Origin: JBEIFW01 sp044370695
Lineage (GTDB): Bacteria > Actinomycetota > Acidimicrobiia > Acidimicrobiales > Ilumatobacteraceae
Length of the DNA: 34,929 bases
Assembly (NCBI GenBank): GCA_044370695.1
Contig: JBILVB010000024.1
Location: forward strand, 1 to 34,929
Direction: 5' to 3'
The translations under genes were made by a program, and so were the position numbers. The notes under the pieces were generated by a model that had not been told where the DNA came from, made no database searches, and saw only the letters and a list, made by a program, of their open reading frames with translations. Below, piece after piece: positions 29,881-34,929 of this stretch (positions within the stretch are counted from its first letter, which is position 1; the number at the start of each line of letters is the position of its first letter).

Positions 29881-30786
29881 ATGCCGATGGGCGCGTTGGA
29901 CGGACGGGTTGCGATCATCACCGGGGCCGGTCGGGGTATCGGCCGGGAACATGCGCTGCTGTTCGCGGCGGAGGGCGCCAAGGTCCTGGTGAACGACCTC
30001 GGCGGCGCGAACGACGGAACGGGCAACGACGTCACGCCAGCCCAGCAGGTCGTCGACGAGATCGCGGCGATGGGTGGCGAGGCCGCTGCGAACTACGACA
30101 ACGTCGCCGATTGGGAGGGTTCCCAGCGGATGATCAACCAGGCCGTCGAAACCTTCGGGGACCTCGACATCCTGGTCAACAACGCCGGCATCCTTCGTGA
30201 CCGGGTCCTCGTCAACATGACCGAGGCGGAGTGGGACGCCGTGGTCGCCGTGCACATGAAGGGCCATTTCGCACCCACGCGGTGGGCGGCGGCGTACTGG
30301 CGCGAGCAGCACAAGGCCGGCGTCACCCGACCGCGCAACCTCGTGCACACCTCCTCGACGTCGGGTCTGTTCTCCAACCCGGGCCAGGCCAACTACGGGG
30401 CGGCGAAGTCCGGCATCGCCACGTTCAGCCAGATCTGCGCGAAGGAACTCGTGCGGTACAACGTGAAGAGCAACACGATCGCGCCTGCGGCGCGCACCCG
30501 GCTCACGCTGGCCACCCCGGGCCTCGGTGAGATCCTGGCGGCGAAGGAAGGCACGTTCGACATGTGGGACCCGGCGAACATCTCGCCGCTGGTCGCCTAC
30601 CTCGCCTCGGCCGACTGCAAGTTCTCCGGAGAGACGTTCTTCGTGCAGGGCGGCAAGGTGCAGCGCGTGCAGTCGTGGACGTTCGCCGAGGCCGTCGAGC
30701 AGAACGACCGCTGGACGGTGGCCGATCTCACGGCGGCGCTCGCGTCGCTCGACGTGAAGCCGAACGAGCGTTTCAGCGCAGACTGA
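29881..30786 (+). CDS. Short-chain dehydrogenase/reductase (SDR)
   Basis: The 301-residue NAD(P)-dependent oxidoreductase carries TGAGRGIGREHALLFAAEGAKVLVND (cofactor loop), NNAG in DILVNNAGI, and the catalytic Tyr and Lys in NYGAAKSG. The Ser lies in LVHTSSTSGLF. Asp after the second strand (VLVNDLGG) suggests a preference for NAD. Sequence style and the REHALLFAAEGAKVLVNDLGG start resemble the hydroxyacyl-CoA dehydrogenase/MFE-2-like branch, so a role in fatty-acid or steroid metabolism is possible. It has a good Shine-Dalgarno sequence (GGGGAGGAG) directly before the ATG at 29881. A -10-like TAGCGT lies at 29849-29854. Confidence 0.88.
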   Translation: MPMGALDGRVAIITGAGRGIGREHALLFAAEGAKVLVNDLGGANDGTGNDVTPAQQVVDEIAAMGGEAAANYDNVADWEGSQRMINQAVETFGDLDILVNNAGILRDRVLVNMTEAEWDAVVAVHMKGHFAPTRWAAAYWREQHKAGVTRPRNLVHTSSTSGLFSNPGQANYGAAKSGIATFSQICAKELVRYNVKSNTIAPAARTRLTLATPGLGEILAAKEGTFDMWDPANISPLVAYLASADCKFSGETFFVQGGKVQRVQSWTFAEAVEQNDRWTVADLTAALASLDVKPNERFSAD

Positions 30787-30799
30787 GCCGGGCGCTCAG
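30783..30799. terminator. Convergent hairpin containing both stop codons
   Basis: CTGAGC (30783-30788), loop CGGGC, GCTCAG (30794-30799) is a perfect 6-bp stem. The arms carry the SDR stop (TGA, 30784-30786) and the opposing stop (TCA, 30796-30798). Confidence 0.5.
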
Positions 30800-32046
30800 C
30801 GCCACAGTCCGAGGGCGTCGAGGACAGCCCGACGGGGATCCGACTCGTCGTCGAGTCGGATCTCGACGAACGACAGATCCGACCATGCGTGCGCCGCCCG
30901 GGCCCAGGAGGCGTCCTCCCGGGCGCCGGCGGCCACGGCGACGAGACCCGCTTCGGCGAGCGTGAGTGCTGCTATCGCTACGTCGAGACCGTCGGGCAGG
31001 GCGCCGCCGGTCACCGCTTGAGCGGCTCGGCCGCTCGCGAGAAGCCGGTTCGTGATCGCATGGGCCCAGCGGGCGACGTCGGTCGGGCTGCGCCCGTGAA
31101 GCCACACGGTCGCGCCACCGAGCGTGGTCGCTGACCAGCGGAGGGTTCGCGGTGCCGGCCAGTCCGAACCATCGCGCGGGATGCCGGCGGCCATGGGGCC
31201 GTCCGGTTCGTCGCTCAGGAACTCGCCCGTGACGATGAGCTCCCGCACGATCCGGGTGAGGATGGCGTCGTCGAGCACGAAGCCGCCACCCGGGCGAAGG
31301 TCGACGTCCGTGCCGGGTGTCGGGGGCGGCAGGGATCCTTCGAGTGCCGCCACCGCCCGGAGCCGGGGCAACAGCGGCCCTTCGGGTCGATCCGGCCGCC
31401 GGCCGCCGGCATCGTGAGCCATGCTGGCGAGGGGCCAGGCCAGTGGCACCAGAAACCGGACGAGTGCTTCGAGTTCGGCGGCGCATCGCTCGATCTCGTC
31501 CGCACCCGCCGGTTCGGGCAGGTCGATCACGTCGGCGGACTCCGCTGCGTCGAGCCCGCTCAGCCGCTCGAGCCAGGCGCGAAGCGGCTCCCCGAGCCGG
31601 CGCGGTCCGCCGATCCGGGCCCGCCGGGCGGCGTCACGGATGGTGAAGGTGCGCTCGCCGGCGTCCGGCTCGAGCACCCGAATGAGGTCGCGCTGGGCCG
31701 TCGTCATGGTGAGGACGAGATCGGCCCCGACGAGGAGGCGGGCCTCGAGCGGCTGGGCCACGTGATCGAGCTCGATGCTTCGGCGACGCAGCGCAGCGAG
31801 CACCGCCGGCGGTGGTGCCGTCGGCTGGGTGACCTCGACCCCGCAGGAACGGACTTCCGCCTCGACACGCTGGTGTTCGAGGGCGTCGGCGACCAGGGCG
31901 GCGGCGAGCGGGGATCGGACCAGGTCGTCGGCGCAGACGGTGAGCACCCGGTTGTCGCGCTGGCGCCACCAGCCGGACTCGCCGGTGCGCACGTACGACG
32001 ACGGAGTCGCCGGTGACCCGGGTCGGGACGAGGCGGGCCACCGCAC
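30796..32046 (-). CDS. Altered LMW phosphatase fused to an APS-kinase-like domain
   Basis: This is a 416-residue cytoplasmic protein. Residues 34-190 follow the low-molecular-weight protein tyrosine phosphatase pattern: C38-x5-R44-S (CADDLVRSP), EVRSCGVEV, GADLVLTMTTAQRDLI and D175-LPEP. The last stands where the family has D-x-P-D-P, so the general-acid Asp is Glu178. The P-loop also lacks the usual GNxCR. Residues 310-416 resemble APS kinase: GATVWLHGRS, RLLASGRAAQAVTGGALPDGL, LAEAGLVAVAA and SFVEIRLD. The GKST of Walker A is absent (GRSPTDVAR). The middle (190-310) is unrecognised. It may be a sensor or pseudoenzyme rather than a catalyst. The GTG at 32046 follows TAGTCT by six bases. Confidence 0.7.
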   Translation of the reverse strand: MRWPASSRPGSPATPSSYVRTGESGWWRQRDNRVLTVCADDLVRSPLAAALVADALEHQRVEAEVRSCGVEVTQPTAPPPAVLAALRRRSIELDHVAQPLEARLLVGADLVLTMTTAQRDLIRVLEPDAGERTFTIRDAARRARIGGPRRLGEPLRAWLERLSGLDAAESADVIDLPEPAGADEIERCAAELEALVRFLVPLAWPLASMAHDAGGRRPDRPEGPLLPRLRAVAALEGSLPPPTPGTDVDLRPGGGFVLDDAILTRIVRELIVTGEFLSDEPDGPMAAGIPRDGSDWPAPRTLRWSATTLGGATVWLHGRSPTDVARWAHAITNRLLASGRAAQAVTGGALPDGLDVAIAALTLAEAGLVAVAAGAREDASWARAAHAWSDLSFVEIRLDDESDPRRAVLDALGLWR

Positions 32047-32052
32047 GGCCGG

Positions 32053-32058
32053 AGACTA
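32053..32058 (-). promoter_or_regulatory. -10 hexamer of the phosphatase-like fusion gene
   Basis: TAGTCT on the minus strand is followed by CCGGCC and the GTG at 32046. This supports the full-length start with the 33-residue N-terminal extension. Confidence 0.45.
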
Positions 32059-32155
32059 CTAAGAGTGGTCAGGCGAACGGCTGGACCCTCGACGGACCTT
32101 GCCGGTTCCCTGCGGCGACCTGAAGGTCGGTGTTCGGTTGCCCCTGGTCACCGCC

Positions 32156-32161
32156 TAGCGT
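32156..32161 (+). promoter_or_regulatory. -10 hexamer of nnr, leaderless type
   Basis: TAGCGT is followed by seven bases (GCTCGAC) and the GTG at 32169. It is the likely promoter of nnr-alr. Confidence 0.5.
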
Positions 32162-32168
32162 GCTCGAC

Positions 32169-33530
32169 GTGTTGCCGATCGTGACGCCCGAGCAGATGCG
32201 GGCGATCGACGCGACCGCCCCGGTCCCCGAAGCCGTGTTGATCGCTCGGGCGGGTGCAGCGGTCGGCCGGACCGCCCTCCGGATGCTCGGTGGGGGCTAC
32301 GGCCGGCGGGTCGTCGTGCTCGCCGGCACCGGGAACAACGGCGCCGACGGGCGGATCGCCGGAACGTGGTTGGCCCGCCGGGGCGTGCGGGTGGAGGTGA
32401 TCGAGGTGGCGGCGGCTCCACCGGTCCTCCCGTCGTGCGACCTCGTCGTCGACGCCGCCTTCGGCACTGGCTTCCGGGGTAGCTGGGATGCGCCGGCGCT
32501 CGTACCGGGAGCTCGGGTCCTCGCCGTCGACATCCCGTCGGGAGTCGACGGGCTCACGGGCGAGGTGCGCGGCCGCGTCCTGACGGCGGAACGCACCGTG
32601 TGTTTGGTGGCCTTGAAGCCCGGTCTGGTGCTCCCGCCCGGTTCGTCGTCGACCGGGCCGATCGAGATCGTCGACATCGGCCTGCCTGCCGCGGGCGCCC
32701 GAATGCACCTCGTCCAGCGGTCGGACGTCCTCGCGTGGGTGCCGGAGCGCAGCGTCGACCACAACAAGTGGCGCTCGGCGGTCTGGGCGATCGCCGGGAG
32801 CGGCGGCATGATCGGAGCCGCCCACCTGGTCGGGCGCGCCGCGCAGCGGGCGGGCGCCGGCATGGTCCGGTTGTCCTCGCCCGGGGTGGCGGCCGATCCG
32901 ACGGCGCCGGAGGAGGCCGTCCGTCATCCGCTCGGCGTGCCGTTCTGGGCGGCCGAGGCTCTCGGGCAGGTGGAGCGGTTCCACTCCGTGGTCGTCGGTC
33001 CCGGGCTCGGCCGTGCCGAAGGAACGGTGACGAGCATCCGGGAGTTCGTCGCCAAGGCCCCCGTGCCGCTGGTGGTCGACGCCGACGCGTTGTTCGCGCT
33101 GGCATGGGGCACCGACGGAGCGCTGTCGATCCTGCGGCAGCGACCCGCGCCGACGGTGCTGACCCCCCACGACGGGGAGTTCGCACTGCTTCGCGGCGGT
33201 CGGATCGGTACGGACCGTGTCGAGGCGGTGCGCGATTTCGCGGTCGCCTCCGGATGCGTCGTGCTGCTCAAGGGCCCGTCGACCCTCGTCGCGGACCCCG
33301 GCGGTCACGTCGCCGTGGTGACGACGGGCGATCAGCGTCTGGCGACCGCCGGGACCGGTGACGTGCTCGCCGGCATCATCGGCGCATTCCTGGCCCAGCG
33401 GGTGCCGGCGACCCCGGCGGCGGCGGCCGGCGCGTGGGTCCACGGGTCTGCTGCCCGTCTCGGCCCGCTGCGGGGATTCGTGGCGGGCGATCTGGCGGAC
33501 CTGATCCCCGAGGTCTGGGCCGAGACGTGA
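32169..33530 (+). CDS. nnr: Bifunctional NAD(P)H-hydrate epimerase / ADP-dependent dehydratase
   Basis: The 453-residue protein repairs damaged (hydrated) NADH and NADPH. The N-terminal YjeF_N epimerase domain (about residues 1-190) has LAGTGNNGADG, DAAFGTGFRG and DIPSGVDGLTG. The C-terminal YjeF_C dehydratase domain (about 200-450) has AGSGGMIGAAHLVGRAAQRAGAGMV, VGPGLGR, VDADAL, TPHDGEFALL, LLKGPSTLV and the nucleotide-binding TAGTGDVLAGIIGAFLAQ. The epimerase domain is at the short end for the family. The frame is open to 32130, but the -10 hexamer and the family start favour the GTG at 32169. Its stop overlaps the alr start (GTGA). Confidence 0.94.
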   Translation: MLPIVTPEQMRAIDATAPVPEAVLIARAGAAVGRTALRMLGGGYGRRVVVLAGTGNNGADGRIAGTWLARRGVRVEVIEVAAAPPVLPSCDLVVDAAFGTGFRGSWDAPALVPGARVLAVDIPSGVDGLTGEVRGRVLTAERTVCLVALKPGLVLPPGSSSTGPIEIVDIGLPAAGARMHLVQRSDVLAWVPERSVDHNKWRSAVWAIAGSGGMIGAAHLVGRAAQRAGAGMVRLSSPGVAADPTAPEEAVRHPLGVPFWAAEALGQVERFHSVVVGPGLGRAEGTVTSIREFVAKAPVPLVVDADALFALAWGTDGALSILRQRPAPTVLTPHDGEFALLRGGRIGTDRVEAVRDFAVASGCVVLLKGPSTLVADPGGHVAVVTTGDQRLATAGTGDVLAGIIGAFLAQRVPATPAAAAGAWVHGSAARLGPLRGFVAGDLADLIPEVWAET

Positions 33531-34636
33531 GCGAGCGGTGGGCCTGGGCCGAGATCGATCTCGGCGCCGTCGCCCGCAACGTGACCCGGATGCGGGCCGC
33601 GGCGCGACCGGCCGGCGTGTGGGCCGTCGTCAAGGCGGACGGATACGGCCACGGGGCGGAGCGCGTCGCCCGAGCGGCGCAGGCCGCCGGGGCGGCCGGA
33701 CTGTGCGTGGCGCTGGTCCAGGAGGGAGTCGCGCTGCGAAGGGCCGGGGTCGGCGGGCCGATCCTCGTGCTGTCCGAGCAACCGGCCGAGCAACTCGACG
33801 AAGCGGTCGAGCACGACCTCTCGCTCACGGTGTACTCGGGCCCGGCCGTCGAGGCTGCGGACCGGGCGGCCCGACGCCACGGTCGCATTCGGTACCCGGT
33901 GCATCTGAAAGTGGACACCGGGATGCATCGGGTGGGGTGCCATCCGACCGAGGTGGCCGGTCTGATCGAGCGGATCGGGGCCAGCCCGGCACTGTCGTTG
34001 GCCGGGATCGCGACCCATCTCGCGGTGGCCGACGAGCCCGACGACCCGTACACCGGGCAGCAACTCGACACGTTCGGGGCGGTGCGTCGATCGGTGCCGG
34101 CAGGGGTGCTCGTCCATGCGGCGAACTCGGCCGGCACGCTCGCCCACCCGGCCGCCCGCCACGACGTCGTACGGGTCGGGATCGCCCTCTACGGCATCAG
34201 TCCCGGGCCCGGCGTCGGTCCGTGGGCGGCCGAACTCGAGCCGGCGCTGTCGTTGCGGGCCAGGGTGTCGCACCGGCAGCGCCGGGCGGCCGGCGACCGG
34301 ATCTCCTACGGGCTGCGGCACACCTTCGACCGAGACACGACGGTGGCCACCCTGCCCATCGGGTACGCCGACGGCGTGCCCCGGCGGCTCTCCTCGACCG
34401 GGGGCGTCGTGCTCGTCGGCGGTCGGCGTCGCCCGATCGTCGGCGTGGTCACGATGGATCAGCTCATGGTCGACCTCGGCGGTGACGAGGTGGCGATCGG
34501 TGACGAAGCGGTCCTGATCGGCCGGCAGGGTGGTGAGGAGATCCGAGCGGAGGAATGGGCCGAACGTCTGGGCACCATCGGGTACGAGATCGTGTGCGGG
34601 ATCTCGGCGCGGGTACCCCGGCGGTACCGGGAGTGA
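33527..34636 (+). CDS. alr: Alanine racemase
   Basis: The 369-residue PLP enzyme interconverts L- and D-alanine for peptidoglycan. The cofactor Lys is K36 in VVKADGYGHG. The second catalytic residue is Tyr261 in ISYGLRHTF. VDTGMHRVG, HAANSAGTL, VRVGIALYGISP and VTMDQLMVDLG are standard alanine-racemase blocks. Length is normal. The GTG at 33527 overlaps the nnr stop by four bases, so the two are translationally coupled. The nnr-alr-tsaE order is common in actinobacteria. Confidence 0.96.
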   Translation: MSERWAWAEIDLGAVARNVTRMRAAARPAGVWAVVKADGYGHGAERVARAAQAAGAAGLCVALVQEGVALRRAGVGGPILVLSEQPAEQLDEAVEHDLSLTVYSGPAVEAADRAARRHGRIRYPVHLKVDTGMHRVGCHPTEVAGLIERIGASPALSLAGIATHLAVADEPDDPYTGQQLDTFGAVRRSVPAGVLVHAANSAGTLAHPAARHDVVRVGIALYGISPGPGVGPWAAELEPALSLRARVSHRQRRAAGDRISYGLRHTFDRDTTVATLPIGYADGVPRRLSSTGGVVLVGGRRRPIVGVVTMDQLMVDLGGDEVAIGDEAVLIGRQGGEEIRAEEWAERLGTIGYEIVCGISARVPRRYRE

Positions 34637-34650
34637 CGGTACGGCGCCGG

Positions 34651-34656
34651 TACGAT
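34651..34656 (+). promoter_or_regulatory. -10 hexamer of tsaE
   Basis: TACGAT is followed by eight bases (CGTTCCCC) and the GTG at 34665. It suggests tsaE can be transcribed separately from nnr-alr. Confidence 0.4.
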
Positions 34657-34664
34657 CGTTCCCC

Positions 34665-34929
34665 GTGCCCGTCCCGGTCGTGCGCTCCCCGTCGGTGGAC
34701 GCCACCCGAGCCTTGGCCGCTGCCGTCGCCCGGGTGGTCCGCGGCGGCGATCTCGTGCTGCTCATGGGCGATCTCGGCGCCGGGAAGACGGCGTTCGCGC
34801 AAGGGTTCGCCGCCGCACTGGGCGTGATCGAGCCGGTCACGAGTCCCACCTTCACCCTGGTGCGCACCTACGAGGCCGGCGCGTTGTTGCTCCACCATCT
34901 CGACGTCTACCGCCTCGACCACCTCGGCG
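34665..34929 (+). CDS. tsaE: tRNA threonylcarbamoyladenosine biosynthesis ATPase TsaE (3' part missing)
   Basis: The window edge cuts this gene after 88 codons. The visible part starts MPVPVVRSPSVDATRALAAAVA and has the Walker A motif GDLGAGKT (residues 35-42). The family-specific SPTFTLVRTYEA and HLDVYRL follow. TsaE is the small ATPase that works with TsaB and TsaD to make the t6A modification on ANN-decoding tRNAs. The GTG at 34665 lies 28 bases after the alr stop and eight after TACGAT. Confidence 0.92.
   Translation, partial: MPVPVVRSPSVDATRALAAAVARVVRGGDLVLLMGDLGAGKTAFAQGFAAALGVIEPVTSPTFTLVRTYEAGALLLHHLDVYRLDHLG

Overview
The window is high-GC, densely packed chromosomal DNA from an actinomycete-type bacterium. 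Gene families point to Actinomycetota: a galU-moeA-moaC block followed by a GlpR/SepX-like membrane protein, an lhr-nei pair, the actinobacterial type of adenosine deaminase, a SUF operon with a Rieske ferredoxin between sufD and sufC, and an nnr-alr-tsaE block. GTG starts dominate, and many genes have a TANNNT -10 hexamer 5 to 10 bases before the start codon, which suggests leaderless mRNAs. An Acidimicrobiia-like lineage is my best guess from the gene mix, but that is inference. I see no mobile element, prophage, CRISPR array or rRNA.

Layout. 1-1.1 kb (minus): a SAF-domain protein and an FmdB-type zinc ribbon gene preceded by a CIRCE operator. 1.2-6.2 kb (plus, with one convergent gene): galU, a glycolipid-binding-domain gene on the minus strand, then moeA, moaA, moaC and a three-helix membrane protein resembling GlpR/SepX. 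A tRNA-Ala(CGC) follows at 6.2 kb. 6.4-9.9 kb (minus): pepN and an overlapping secreted or anchored protein of unknown function. 10-15.7 kb (plus): an adenosine-kinase-like PfkB sugar/nucleoside kinase, a P2A-type cation ATPase, a 38-residue ORF, a TFIIB-type zinc ribbon, htpX and a small winged-helix regulator. 15.8-20.4 kb (minus): a SUF iron-sulfur operon, sufB - Cys4 protein A - Cys4 protein B - sufD - Rieske - sufC. 20.5-22.5 kb (minus): a PAS-PAS-GGDEF-EAL protein. 22.6-29.8 kb (plus): lhr, nei, add and a membrane protein, closed by a strong hairpin. 29.9-30.8 kb (plus): an SDR oxidoreductase. 30.8-32.0 kb (minus): an unusual two-part protein. 32.2 kb to the end (plus): nnr, alr and a tsaE cut by the window edge.

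The most interesting points are: (1) the protein at 30796-32046, which reads as an altered low-molecular-weight tyrosine phosphatase fused to a sequence resembling APS kinase without its Walker A motif; (2) two tandem paralogous Cys4 proteins of unknown function, with identical cysteine spacing, inside the SUF operon; (3) two inverted repeats sharing a CTA-N6-TAG core, one over the sufB promoter and one upstream of sufD; (4) a CIRCE element before an FmdB gene; (5) all three convergent protein-coding pairs end in a hairpin whose two arms contain the two opposing stop codons; (6) a possible divisome-linked gephyrin (Glp)/receptor arrangement in the moeA cluster.
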